A DNA stretch of 64,000 nt from Benzoatithermus sp963720725 (GCA_963720725.1 CAVRGN010000013.1:434001-498000); one strand, 5' to 3'. Positions 43,243 to 53,370 are shown, counted from the stretch's first letter. A program made the numbers and translations. Notes: a model not told the origin generated them from the sequence alone.

Positions 43243-44496
43243 GTGGTGGACGAGGGAGCGATCGTGTTCCGGGACGTGGTGTGCCCGTTCTGCTCCCTGG
43301 GCTGCGACGATCTGGAGGTGGCGGCCGAGGGCAGGGCACTGCGGCTGGCAGGGCCCGACTGCCCCATCGCGGCCGAGGGTTTCGCCCGCGCGGCGGCGGC
43401 CACGGCACCCCTGGTCGACGGTGCCCCCGCCACGCTCGAGGCCGCGGTCGCCCGCGCGGCCGAGCTGCTCCAGGCCAGTGCTTTGCCGCTGTTCGGCGGC
43501 CTCGGCACCGACGTCGCCGGCACCCGTGCCGTCCTGGCGCTGGCCGACCGCCTGGGCGGGATCGTCGACCATGCCGGCTCGCGCGGCCTGCTCGCCAACG
43601 TCCGCGCCATGCAGGACGGCGGCACCGTGACCACCACCCTGGCCGAGATCCGCAACCGCGCCGACCTCGTGCTGGTCGTCGCCACCGACGTCGCCGCCAT
43701 CGCCCCGCGCTTCGCCGAGCGCTGCCTCGCCCCCACCACCGGCCTGTTCGGCCCCCTGCACCGCGAGCTCGTCCATCTCGGCCCGGGCACGCCCTTGCCG
43801 GGGGCGGAGGTGATTCCCTGCCCGGCCGAGCGGATCGGCGAGGCCGTGGCCGCCCTGCGCGCGCTGGCCGCCGGCCACCGCCTCGCCGCCACGACCGTGG
43901 CCGGCATCCCGCTCACCACGCTCGCCGCCCTGGTCGGCCGCCTGCACGCTGCCGCCTACCCGGTCATCGTCTGGGCCGCGCGCGACCTGCCCGGCGCCCA
44001 TCCCGACCTCGTCACCGGGACCGTGGCCGGCCTCCTGCGCGAGCTCAACGCCAAGCAGCGCTGCTGCGGCCTGCCCCTGGTCGGCCCGGACAACATCGTG
44101 GGCGTCAACCAGGTCTGCGCCTGGCAGACCGGCGGGCCCTTGCGCACCAGCTTCGCCGCCGGTGCCCCCGACCACGACCCGGCGCGCTGGTCGACCGCCG
44201 CGGTCCTGGGTGCCGCCGACTGCCTCCTCTGGCTCAGCACCATCGGCAGCCAGCCTCTGCCGCCCGCCTGGCGCGGCCCCACCATCGCCCTGGTCCGCCC
44301 CGGCCACCCCCTGCCCGAGGGTGTGGCGGTCGTGATCCCCGTCGGCACCCCCGGCCTCGACCATGCCGGCAGCCTCTACCGCACCGACGGCGTGGTGGCC
44401 CTGCCGGTGCGCTCCCTGCGCGCCACCGGCCTGCCCAGTGCGGCTGCCGTCCTCGACGCGATCCGGGCCCGTCTCGCCGCCAGGGAGGCCGCATGA
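43243..44496 (+). CDS. fhcB: Formyltransferase/hydrolase complex subunit B (formylmethanofuran dehydrogenase B-like)
   Basis: FhcB belongs to the bacterial formyltransferase/hydrolase complex of the tetrahydromethanopterin C1 pathway, which converts formyl-H4MPT to formate. The 417-residue protein begins VCPFCSLGCDDLEV, the cysteine segment left from the molybdopterin ancestor, and runs with FGGLGTDVAGTRAVLALADRLGG-type repeats typical of FmdB. The GTG start lies 54 bases from the IS target repeat. The stop overlaps fhcA by four bases. It suggests methylotrophic or formaldehyde-oxidising ability. Confidence 0.85.
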   Translation: MVDEGAIVFRDVVCPFCSLGCDDLEVAAEGRALRLAGPDCPIAAEGFARAAAATAPLVDGAPATLEAAVARAAELLQASALPLFGGLGTDVAGTRAVLALADRLGGIVDHAGSRGLLANVRAMQDGGTVTTTLAEIRNRADLVLVVATDVAAIAPRFAERCLAPTTGLFGPLHRELVHLGPGTPLPGAEVIPCPAERIGEAVAALRALAAGHRLAATTVAGIPLTTLAALVGRLHAAAYPVIVWAARDLPGAHPDLVTGTVAGLLRELNAKQRCCGLPLVGPDNIVGVNQVCAWQTGGPLRTSFAAGAPDHDPARWSTAAVLGAADCLLWLSTIGSQPLPPAWRGPTIALVRPGHPLPEGVAVVIPVGTPGLDHAGSLYRTDGVVALPVRSLRATGLPSAAAVLDAIRARLAAREAA

Positions 44497-46202
44497 CCAC
44501 GACCAGGCTCAAGGGCGGCCGCGTCTACGACCCGCTGAACGGCATCGACGGCAAGGTCATGGACCTGTGGATCAGCGACGGCCGCATCGTCGCCCCGCCG
44601 GCGGACGGCCGTGCCGACGAGGTGATCGATCTTTCCGGCAAGGTGGTCATGCCCGGCGGCATCGACCTGCACAGCCACATCGGCGGCGGCAAGGTCAACA
44701 TCGCCCGGATGATGCTGCCCGAGGAGCACCGCGCCCACCTCCAGCACCGCCACGGTGCGCTGCCGCTCCGGCAGCGGCCACGCCAGCCCGTCCACCTTCT
44801 CCACCGGCTACGCCTACGCGCGCATGGGCTACACCATGGCGTTCGAGCCGGCGATGCTCGCCGCCAACGCCCGCCAGGCCCACCAGGAGATGGCCGACAT
44901 CCCGCTGCTCGACAAAGGCGCCTACGTGCTCCTCGGCAGCGACGATCTGCTCCTCGGCCTGATCAAGGACGGTGCCGGCCGGGACGCCATCCGCGACTAT
45001 GTCGCCTGGACCTTCCAGGCCGCCCAGGCGCTGGCGATCAAGATCGTCAACCCCGGCGGGATCAGCGCCTTCAAGTTCAACGGCCGCCGCATGGACCTCG
45101 ACACGCAAGGCCCCTTCTACGGCATCACGCCGCGCACCATCCTGACCACGCTGGCCGACGCCGTGACCGAGCTCGGCGTGCCGCACCCGATCCACGTCCA
45201 TGGCTGCAACCTGGGCGTGCCCGGTGCCGACGCCACCACGCTGGCCACCATCCAGGGCATGGAAGGCCGCCGCATCCACCTCACCCACCTGCACTTCCAC
45301 TAGCTACGGCAAGGAGGGCAAGGCCGGCTTCTCCTCCGGTGCCGGCCCCATCGCCGAGCTGATCAACCAGAGCCCCAACGTGTCGTGCGACATCGGCCAG
45401 GTCATGTTCGGCCAGACCGTGACCGCGTCCGGCGACACGATGAGCCAGGTCCGCAACTCCCGCTTCGCCTAGCCCGAAGAAGTGGGTCGCCATGGACATC
45501 GAGTGCGAGGCCGGCTGCGGCGTGCTCCCGTTCCGGTACCGCGACCGGAACCTGGTCAACGCGCTGCAATGGTGCGTCGGGCTCGAGCTGTTCCTCCTGA
45601 TCGAGGACCCCTGGCGGGTGTTCCTGACCACCGACCACCCCAACGGTGCCCCCTTCACCACCTACCCGCATTTGATCCGGCTGCTCATGGACCGGAGCTT
45701 CCGCCGGGACATGCTGGCCACCATCCATAAAGGTGCCCGCGCCCTCTCGTCCCTCGACGGCATCGACCGCGAGTACAGCCTCTACGAGATCGCCATCGTC
45801 ACCCGCGCCGGCCCCGCCCGGATCCTGGGCATCCACGACCGCCACGGCCATCTCGGCCCCGGGGCACTCGCCGACGTCACGGTCTACGAGGACCTCCCCG
45901 ACCGCGAGAGGATGTTCGCCGAGCCCGCCCTCCTCCTCAAGGCCGGCCGCCCGGTCATGCGTGCCGGCACCATCCTCGCCCCCGACCTCCACGGCGGCAC
46001 CCACACCGTCCGCCCCGGCTACGACGCCGCGATCACGGGCCGGATCGGCCGGTTCTTCGAGGACTACCGCGACATGCGGCTCGGGAACTTCATGGTGGCG
46101 GACGGGGAGATCGAGGACGGGGGCAGGGGGTGCGTGGTGGTGCACGAGTGCGGGGGGCCGGCATCGCGCCTTGCCCAAGAAGGCAACCCTAAGCCGTCCT
46201 AA
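44493..46202 (+). pseudogene. fhcA: Formyltransferase/hydrolase complex subunit A, three frameshifts
   Basis: FhcA is the amidohydrolase-fold subunit that releases formate. The pieces are collinear. Frame one: MTTTRLKGGRVYDPLNGIDG to IDLHSHIGGGKVNIARMM. Frame two from about 44757: RSGSGHASPSTFSTGYAYAR and HPIHVHGCNLG. Frame three from about 45303: SYGKEGKAGFSSGAGPIAEL. Frame four from about 45478: KKWVAMDIECEAGCGVLPFR to the end. Each shift is one extra base. Two of the extra bases are T before AGC and create TAG (45301-45303 and 45470-45472). Repaired length is 568 residues, near normal. The last residues may be altered where the low-GC island begins. Confidence 0.8.
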
Positions 46203-46350
46203 CATTTTGATGTACGGCGATTTCTCATACTCAGCCGTGGGGCATGTACTGCAGCGAATATGAAGCCGTCCACCGAGGTTTTTTGGATACAAGCGGCCTA
46301 CTCAACGCTAGTCTCAGCAGACCACAAATGATGTTGCTGCCAGGGGGTAC

Positions 46351-47350
46351 ATGACGACATCTCGCCACATCGTCGCGCTGCTACAGAGCCACATTGCCGG
46401 AGACGACACTCGTTTCCTCGCCGTCGCGACGCAGCTTGCAGCGCATGAGGCGCGACAAGGCCATGGCAAGCTGGCGCAGGAACTGCGCGAGCTGATCGAC
46501 GCTGCCAAGGGCAAAGGTGCGACGGTCGGTCGGCGCGGCGCTGGGCCGGTGCCGATTGCGCAGCCAAAGGGTGAGCTGACAAATCTGCTGGCTGCGCGGT
46601 ACTCCGACGTTCGGCTCAATAGCATGGTGCTCGGGTCGAGCTCAAGGAGCGGCTGCGCGGGTGCTAAACGAACAGCGCCAGCAGGAAAGCCTGCGCGCCC
46701 ACGGGCTATTCGCCGCCGCCGTAAGCTGCTCCTGGTGGGCCCGCCAGGTTCGGGCAAGACGATGACGGCGGCGCGCTTGGCCGGCGAGCTGAAGCTGCCA
46801 TTGTTCACGGTCCTCTATGATGGTCTAATCGGCAAGCTGATGGGCGAGACCGCAACCCGGCTGCGACTGGTATTCGATGCCATGCGCCGTCCAGCGCGGC
46901 GTCTATTTCTTCGACGAGTTCGACGCGATCGGCGCGCAGCGATCGGGGACGAACGACGTCGGCGAGATCCGGCGCGTCCTCAATTCGTTTCTCCAGTTCC
47001 TAGAGAACGACGACGGGCCGAGCCTAATCGTGGCGGCAACCAACCATCCAGAGCTTCTCGATAAGGCGCTGTTCCGCCGGTTCGACGACGTCATCAGCTA
47101 CGAGCTGCCAGACCGCAATATGCACGGGGCATTCTCGAGAATCACCTCGCGACATTCAAGCTCAGACGGTTGATTGGCCGCAGGTCCATCGAGGCCGACC
47201 GACGGGCTTAGTCAGGCTGAGATTGCTCGTGCCGCAGACGAAGCGGCAAAGGTTGCCGTGCTCGCGGACAGCGACGAAATCCGCACGCCGGCACTGCTCT
47301 TCGGCGCTGGCAGAGCGCAGTCAGCCACAGCTAGCCTGAACCGCTGGTGA
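46351..47350 (+). pseudogene. AAA-family ATPase, heavily frameshifted
   Basis: Start ATG 46351 gives MTTSRHIVALLQSHIAGDDTRF and a helical region, then Walker A (KLLLVGPPGSGKTMTAARL, near 46750). In another frame come Walker B and the sensor regions (VYFFDEFDAIGAQRSGT, SLIVAATNHPELLDKALFRRFDDV). A third frame gives the lid (GLSQAEIARAADEAAKVAVL). At least four frame changes and a stop within the span make it non-functional as read. The reconstructed domain is a single AAA+ module related to ATPases encoded beside subtilisin-like proteases. The next gene is such a protease. GC content is lower at the 5' end than in the surroundings. Confidence 0.72.
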
Positions 47351-47352
47351 CC

Positions 47353-49802
47353 ATGGCCCGACCGCCCCGAATCGTCCCCATTTCCATTGGCAGGCGGCGG
47401 CGAAGCAGAACCCTATACCTCGCCCGCGTCTGCCGCGGATGGGCTTCCACCTGCCCGCGCGCGAGCCGCGCACGCGGCAAAGCTCGAGCGTCGCTCGGCG
47501 ACGGCGGTGGCCGCCGCCCGCACAAACTTGCCACACGCGACGCCGCGATCGCCGAAGGTGAGCACGGGTTTTACCTTGAGTTCGAGGCTGGCCGCGGCCG
47601 ACCGCGCCGCGGTCGAAGCCCTGGAAAACAAGACGGAAGCAAATCGAGCTCGTAGCGGTTCGGCCCGCTCGTCAAAGGCGAGGAGACTGTTCCCGCCACG
47701 GTGTTCGTGCCCGAGACGTTCGGCGGAGTTTCACGGAAAAGGTCGAGGCCTACCGCGACGAAGAGACGCCGAACCGGCAGACCGAAGAACGAAGCCCTGG
47801 TCGCGCGCATCGAGGACGTGCGCATCGCTGCGTCGCGGTCGCTGTTCACAGACGATCCGCGCCTTCCCGGACGGCGGACAAATGGTCTGGTGGGAGGTAT
47901 GGCTCCGCGACGACCGGCTGCAGACGTTCCACCGTGGCGCAGCGCCTTAACATAGCCTCAAGGATCACACCATCAGCTTTCCGGAACGGGATGTGGTGCT
48001 TGCGCTCGGCGACGTGGCGACGATGAGCCAGCCTCGTCGACAACACCGACGCAGTCGCCGAGCTCCGGCATGGCGAAGGACACGCCGAGCTTTTCTTGGA
48101 AATGCCCGGCCGAACAGGTCGAGTGGGTCGGCGATCTGGCCGGGCGGGTCGAGCCGCCGGCGCGCTCGCGCCCGCGATCTGCGTTCTCGACAGCGGAGCG
48201 ACCCGCGCGCATCCGTTGATCGAGCCGGCGCTCGGCGGCGGACAACATGCATATGATGATGCCTGGGGCGTCGGCGACAGCGCCTACTGGAACGGCCATG
48301 GCACGTCGATGGCCGGCGTCGCGCTTTACGGGGACCTGCGAAGCGGCGCTCGTCACCGGGACCCGTCCACCTGCGGACACGGACTGGAAACGCGTCAAGG
48401 TGCTGCCGCCTGCTGGACGAAAACGACCCGCCTCTACGGCGCGATCACGGAGTTGGTATCGCAAGGCCGAAGAGCTCGCGCACGTCGGCGACGGCGTGTG
48501 TTCTGCATGGCGGTGACAAGTGATATCGGTCTAGGGCGCGGCCGACCCTCCTCCTGGTCGGCCGCGGTGGATCAGCTCTGCTACGGCGGCGGCGATCGCC
48601 GCCGCCTGATGGTGCTGGCGGCCGGGAATCTGCGCGACAACATCGACCCCGGAGCATATCCCGATCGCAATGATCTGGCAGGAGGCCGAAAGCCCGTCCC
48701 AAGCCTGGAACGCTCTGGTCGCTGGCGCCTACACCGACAAGATCACCATCACTCATCCCGATTACGCCGGCTGGGAGGCGGTCGCGCCGGCGGGTGATCT
48801 GTCGCCCGGCGAGCCGGACGTCGGCATCTGGGACCGGCAATGGCCGATCCGGCCGGACGTGGTCTTCGAGGGCGGCAACTTCGCCCATGACGGTATCAAC
48901 CCGGCCGTCGGCGATCGATGACCTGCAGCTGCTGACGACCCACTATCGGCCGCAACATGCGGCTGTTCGAGATCCTTCGGTGATACGAGCGCCGCGGCGG
49001 CGCTCGCGGCTAACCTGTCGGCGGGATCATGGTGGGCGGCCGGAGCTTGGCCTGAGACCGTACGCGGGCTTGCCGTTCACTCGGCCGAATGGACGCCTGC
49101 GATGCGCGCCGGTTTGACACAGCCGGCACACAAACCCAGAAGATGGCGATGCTGCGCCGTTACGGCTGGGGCGTTCCCGACTCTCGGCCGGGCGCTGATG
49201 AGCGCCGCGAACGATGCGACGCTGATGGTCGAGGATGCTTTGCTGCCATTCCACAAGGAAGGACGGCATAAAGACGCGTGACATGAATTTTCACAGGCTG
49301 CCCTGGCCCGGGACGAACTGCTCGCGCTTGGCGCCCAAGATGTCGAGCTACGGATCACGCTGTCCTATTTCGTCGAGCCGAACCCTGGCGAACGAGGCTG
49401 GACGCGGCGGCACCGCTATGCCTCGCATGCCCTGCGCTTCGCGGTGAAGCGATCGCTTGAGACCTCCATCAGTTCCGGCAGCGCATCAACCGAGCGGCGC
49501 AGGCCGAAGAGGAAGGGGCTATCGGCGCGGCAGCAGGCGGTGACGACTGGGTGCTCGGCACGGTCCGGGATCGCGGCTCGATTCACTCCGACATCTGGCG
49601 GGGCAGCGCCGCGGCCCTGGCCGAGCGCGACGCGATCGGCGTCTTCCCGGTCAGCGGTTGGTGGAAGGAAAAGCCGGCGCTTCAGCGATGGGACCGGTCG
49701 GCGCGCTACGCTTTGCTGGTCAGCATTCGCGCGCCTGAGGCGGACGTTGATCTATACGCAGCAATAGAAAACCGGCTGGTTGTACCGATCACAGTGAGCT
49801 AA
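47353..49802 (+). pseudogene. Subtilisin-like (S8) serine protease, heavily frameshifted
   Basis: Pieces in all three frames form one S8 protease. They include an N-terminal region (GGGEAEPYTSPASAADGLPP, then VWWEVWLRDDRLQTFHR), the catalytic Asp (ICVLDSGATRAHPLIEP, near 48185) and the His (YWNGHGTSMAGVALYGDL, near 48295). There follow an AAGNLRDNIDPGAYP segment, the catalytic Ser (GDTSAAAA, near 48985) and a C-terminal region ending VVPITVS at 49802. All three catalytic residues survive, but around ten or more frame changes interrupt it. The gene lies 2 bases after the AAA ATPase gene, the usual arrangement of this ATPase-protease pair on accessory DNA. Confidence 0.7.
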
Positions 49803-49852
49803 TTTTGAAGTGACGACACCAAGAATTAACGGCGTCTACCTCAGCGACGTGG

Positions 49853-49938
49853 TCATGACTGTCCCATGACGCCTGAGCTCTGATCTTTGGCGAAACACCA
49901 GGCGAGTGGCACCGAATGGTCGAGCACGAGGCTCAACG
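49853..49938 (-). pseudogene. Truncated PIN-domain (VapC-like) toxin start, copy 1
   Basis: About 25 codons starting at a TTG that overlaps the antitoxin stop read LSLVLDHSVPLAWCF, the first strand of a PIN nuclease with its Asp. The frame then diverges (AKDQSSGVMGQS) and stops. The rest of the toxin is missing. Confidence 0.5.
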
Positions 49939-50229
49939 CCGTCCTTCGTTCACCAGATCCTTGATCGCGAGCCCGCCGAGCGTGGTGCCACGGCTGGCCC
50001 GGCGCAGGCCGGCCGCGGCCTGCCGTGCCTTCTCGCGGTCGAAGGCCGGCCCCGCCGGCACCAGCTTGGCCACGGGCACACCGCGCTTGGTGATCGTGAC
50101 CTCCACGCCGCGCGCGACCTCGGCGAGCAAGCGCTCAGTCGGTTCTTGGCCTCGAAGGTCGGGACTTCCAAGGGTCACCTCGCTATCTGGCCATATAGCT
50201 GGCTCAACCGGCAGCGCTCAGTCGAGGCT
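49895..50229. repeat. Tandem duplication, copy 1
   Basis: About 335 bases repeated at 50299-50634, offset 404-405 bases, with few mismatches. The unit covers a PIN-toxin start and an antitoxin gene. Confidence 0.85.
49933..50171 (-). pseudogene. Phd/VapB-like antitoxin, copy 1, frameshifted
   Basis: Read from a TTG at 50171, the protein starts MEVPTFEAKNRLSA. One base is then lost, and it continues in the next frame as LLAEVARGVEVTITKRGVPVAKLVPAG to DLVNEGRR. This is the YefM/Phd type: a short antitoxin whose N-terminal half binds DNA and C-terminal half binds toxin. The repaired protein would have about 79 residues. The nearly identical copy 2 is broken at a different point. Confidence 0.65.
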
Positions 50230-50252
50230 TCCGGGACCTTAACGGCCCGCCC

Positions 50253-50342
50253 CGCTCACCCGAGCGCCCGTCGCACCGCCTCCGGGTCGCGCTCGATAAC
50301 ACCAGGCGAGTGCCACCGAATGGTCGAGCACGAGGCTCAACG
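50253..50342 (-). pseudogene. Truncated PIN-domain (VapC-like) toxin start, copy 2
   Basis: LSLVLDHSVALAWCYRA again follows the antitoxin stop directly. After about 14 codons it runs into unrelated sequence, where another frame reads ERDPEAVRRALG before a stop. The toxin is truncated at about the same codon as in copy 1, which places the duplication junction here. Confidence 0.5.
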
Positions 50343-50634
50343 CCGTCCTTCGTTCACCAGATCCTTGATCGCGAGCCCGCCGAGCGTGGTGCCACGGCTG
50401 GCCCGGCGCAGGCCGGCCGCGGCCTGCCGGGCCTTCTCGCGGTCGAAGGCCGGCCCCGCCGGCACCAGCTTGGCCACGGGCACACCACGCTTGGTGATCG
50501 TGACTTCCACGCCGCGAGCCGACCTCGGCGAGCAGAGCACTCAGGCGATTCTTGGCCTCGAAGGTCGGGACTTCCAAGGTGCACCTCGCTATCTGGCCAT
50601 ATAGCTGGCTCATCCGGCAGCACCCGTCGAGGCT
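50299..50634. repeat. Tandem duplication, copy 2
   Basis: Near-identical to 49895-50229; differences are scattered substitutions and a few single-base indels. Confidence 0.85.
50337..50577 (-). pseudogene. Phd/VapB-like antitoxin, copy 2, frameshifted
   Basis: From a TTG at 50577 it reads LEVPTFEAKNRLSALLAEV. An extra base then shifts the frame, and the remainder (RGVEVTITKRGVPVAKLVPAG to DLVNEGRR) lies in the next frame. Unlike copy 1, its LLAEV segment is in frame, so the two copies broke independently or carry independent errors. Confidence 0.65.
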
Positions 50635-50720
50635 GGACCGGTACCCTACCGGCCCAATGCTTCCTGCCGAAGCTCTTGCGCCCCCAGCGCACCGCAACCG
50701 CCGCACCGGAGCGGCGGCTG

Positions 50721-50930
50721 TCACGACCACGCCTCCGGCCGCGGCACGGGCCGGACGGTGGCGACGATCTCCCGCTCGCGCTTCTTCACCTGCGCCAGGT
50801 CGTAGTTGCTCTGCATCCGCAGCCATGCCTCGGCACCGCCGCCGAACGCGGTGGCCAGGCGGACCGGCATCTCGGCGGAAATCCCGGCCTTGCCGTCCTC
50901 GATGGTGGCAGCCGCCTCCGGCCGAGCCGG
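50721..50930 (-). pseudogene. HigA-type antitoxin, C-terminal remnant
   Basis: The frame reads KAGISAEMPVRLATAFGGGAEAWLRMQSNYDLAQ, then a basic tail to the stop. This is the second half of a HigA/VapI-like XRE antitoxin (recognition helix and WL-QxxYDL signature). The N-terminal half is replaced by unrelated sequence, and no HigB toxin is visible. Confidence 0.6.
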
Positions 50931-51080
50931 GATGCTCTCGATCTTCTCGCCATGCTCCGGCGCGAGCCTGCTCCGGGCCTCCGCCTCGTCGAGACGCTTG
51001 CGTCTCCTCGCCCACGGGCAAAGCCACGCCCCGGCCACCAGCTTCTGCACCTGCCGCCCGGTCCCTCGCCAGGAGCCGTC

Positions 51081-51676
51081 CTAGCTGTTCAGCGATCTCG
51101 GGCCGCTGACGAACGGGCTGTCCCGCAGATAGAACCGCAGCATGCGGTGCGCATCCTGCGAAATGCCGATCCTGGTACTCTGCCCGATTTCGCCGGGTGC
51201 CTGGTCGCCGCGTCCGAGCCACAGCGGGCCCTTGCGACACAGGTCGAGCCCATCGAGTCCTCGGTCGATCCGCAGCGCTGCGGCCAGCCTGCCCGGCCCG
51301 CGCGCCAGGTCGCGCACGCGCTCGACGCCGCGATTGCGGCGCATGATCGGAACGCCTTCGCGCGGCTCGAGCGCCCTGATCAGGACGCCGGCACCGATCC
51401 CGGGCGGCTCGCTGGCGACGTTCAGCATCCATGAGGTGCCGTAGGCGAGATAGACGTAGGCGTGCCCGGGCTCGAGAAACAGCGAGCGATTGCGCGGGGT
51501 CATCCCGCGGTAGGCGTGCCCGGCGGCGTCGCCGACGACATAGGCTTCGGTCTCGACGATCCGGCCGCTGGCGACGCCTTCGGGCAGCTCCCGCACCAGC
51601 AGCTTGCCGACGAGGTAGCGAGCGAGCGCTTCCGTATCGATCGGCAGTTCGGAGCGGGCGAGGGCCAGCTGGCCAT
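51081..51676 (-). CDS. DNA-3-methyladenine glycosylase (AAG/MPG family)
   Basis: This enzyme removes alkylated purines in base-excision repair. The family motifs are clear: ARYLVGKLLVRELP, GRIVETEAYVVGDAAGHAYRGMTPRN (catalytic Glu), SLFLEPGHAYVYLAYGTSWMLNVAS and the ARGPGRLAAALRID motif. The main frame has no good start: GTG 51596 would remove the first conserved helix. An ATG at 51676 (MAS) lies one base out of frame with LALARSELPIDTEALARYL, so a base was probably lost near 51665. The region upstream overlaps the end of the next gene. Confidence 0.82.
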
Positions 51677-51693
51677 CCTTGTGCGGCTGGGTT

Positions 51694-52074
51694 TCAGGGC
51701 ATCCGCTCGACCCATTGCGCGCGCGAAGGCCCGGGCGCGAACGGATCGCCGAAATACTGGGTCTCCCGGGCCACCTTCCCGTGGCGGAACTCCATGATGC
51801 TCACGGTGTAGGACGGCCTGCCGTCATAGGTCAGGACATATTCGGTGATCCAGAGGTCGCCCGTGCCGACGATCCGCCGCACCGTGAACCGTTTCCGGTT
51901 CGGCTGCGCGGCGCGTGATGCCTGGATCTGCCGCCGCCCGCGGATCCGCTCGCCTGACTGCGGATATTCCAGCACCGCGTCGTCCTGGTAGATCGCGTGC
52001 TCCCCCTCGAAGTCGTTCACGTCCGACGCGGCCCAGTGGCGATCCAGAGCCGCGCGAATCTCGCGATCATCCAT
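51694..52074 (-). CDS. SnoaL-like (NTF2-fold) protein
   Basis: The 126-residue protein has a SnoaL-type fold: MDDREIRAALDRHWAASDVNDFEGEHAIYQDDAVLEYPQSGERI, then IRGRRQIQASR, and a VSIMEFRHGKVARETQYFGDPF ending. Such proteins bind small ligands or act as ketosteroid-isomerase-like enzymes; the role here is unknown. The start at 52074 (ATG after TCCGAGATGG) is preferred. It precedes and just abuts the glycosylase gene. Confidence 0.8.
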   Translation of the reverse strand: MDDREIRAALDRHWAASDVNDFEGEHAIYQDDAVLEYPQSGERIRGRRQIQASRAAQPNRKRFTVRRIVGTGDLWITEYVLTYDGRPSYTVSIMEFRHGKVARETQYFGDPFAPGPSRAQWVERMP

Positions 52075-52398
52075 CTCGGACCCTCCGGCCATCGCCCGTG
52101 GATGGCGAGCCATCCTACCATGCCCGGCCCGCTGCGCGAGCGGGGCATGGTCATGGAGGATAGGACGGTGGAATGGCGAGTTAATATGGGCTTGGCCGCC
52201 GCCCAGACCCAGCCATGCTGCAGCTTTCGAGCGACCGGCTGCGACGACCTGAGTTCGGGCAACAGCAATTGCGGCCACGAATGCGGCACGACCCTGATCT
52301 CGGCCCAAAAGCGAGCGCTGCTGGAATATCTCAACACCTTGTAGGGCGAGCACCCGCCCGGGTCGAGTTCCCGTATGGTCTGGAAATCCGTTCGGCCG
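52075..52398. other. Intergenic region with no clear gene
   Basis: No supported gene here. One plus-strand frame ends with LISAQKRALLEYLNTL at 52344, which looks like the last helix of a c-type cytochrome or di-heme protein, but no heme motif precedes it. This could be a small remnant or chance. Confidence 0.5.
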
Positions 52399-53370
52399 CT
52401 ACCGCTCCTCGCCGCCCCGCCGCTGCAGCAGGTTGGTGAGCAGGATCGAGAGGATCAGGACCACGCCGATGACGACGATGGTGGCGTCGCCCTTCACGCC
52501 GGTGAGTGCCAGGCCGTTCTTGAGCAGCTGGACCAGGACCACGCCCAGGACGGTGCCGAGGACGCTGCCGGTGCCGCCGAAGATCGAGGTGCCGCCGAGC
52601 ACCACGGCGGCGATGGCGTCGAGCTCGACGCCGGTGCCCATGTCGGAGCGGGTGGTCGAGACGCGGCTGACGAAGATCCAGGCGGCGAGCCCGGCCATGC
52701 AACCGGAGAGGCCGTAGATGGTGAGCTTGGCGCGGTCGACGGCGAGGCCGGAGAAGCGGGCCGCGGTCTCGTTGTTGCCGATGGCGTAGAGGGTGCGGCC
52801 GAACGAGGTGCGGGCGAGCAGCACGGCGAAGACCAGGATGGCCGCGAGCAGGAACCAGAGCTGGGTCGGCACAGCCCAAACCTCGCCCTGGCCGAGGGTG
52901 AAGAACCAGTCAGGGTAACCGCGCACCGAGCGGGCCTGGCTGATGCCCTCGGCGAGGCCGCGGTAGAGCGCGAGCGTGGCCAGCGTGGCGATCAAGGGCG
53001 GGACGCCGACGCGGGTGATCACCCAGCCATTGACCAGCCCGGCCAGCGTGCCGATCACGAGGGTCAGGAAGATGGCGAGCTCGAGCGGCAGGCCCAGATT
53101 CTTCCACAACACGCCCAGCATGATGGCACACAGGCCCAGGATCGAGCCGACCGAGAGGTCGATCCCGCCGGTGACGATGATCAGGGTCATGGGTAGGGCG
53201 ACCAGCCCGACCTCGCAGGCGAGACGGCCCTGGTTGAGGAGGTTGTCGACGGTGAGGAACTGCTCGCTGGTGAAGGCGAGTACCACCAGTGCCGCGGCCA
53301 GGATCGTGGCCAGCACCACCTCCTGGTTGAGCTTGAACGGCAGACGGGCGGTCGCGGCGGCGGTGGCCAT
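52399..53370 (-). CDS. Sugar ABC transporter permease (RbsC/RhaP type)
   Basis: The 323-residue permease of the BPD_transp_2 type has the segments TLIIVTGGIDLSVGSILGLCA, NGWVITRVGVPPLIATLATLALYRG and TLYAIGNNETAARFSGLAVD typical of ribose/rhamnose importers. It is the last gene of the minus-strand operon, overlapping the other permease by four bases (ATGA). The divergent rhaD-rhaI genes point to rhamnose. Confidence 0.92.
   Translation of the reverse strand: MATAAATARLPFKLNQEVVLATILAAALVVLAFTSEQFLTVDNLLNQGRLACEVGLVALPMTLIIVTGGIDLSVGSILGLCAIMLGVLWKNLGLPLELAIFLTLVIGTLAGLVNGWVITRVGVPPLIATLATLALYRGLAEGISQARSVRGYPDWFFTLGQGEVWAVPTQLWFLLAAILVFAVLLARTSFGRTLYAIGNNETAARFSGLAVDRAKLTIYGLSGCMAGLAAWIFVSRVSTTRSDMGTGVELDAIAAVVLGGTSIFGGTGSVLGTVLGVVLVQLLKNGLALTGVKGDATIVVIGVVLILSILLTNLLQRRGGEER

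Noticed and set aside
49895..50634. Repeat pair as a CRISPR-like array
   Set aside because: Only two copies, each about 335 bases and covering a protein-coding unit; it is a simple tandem duplication.
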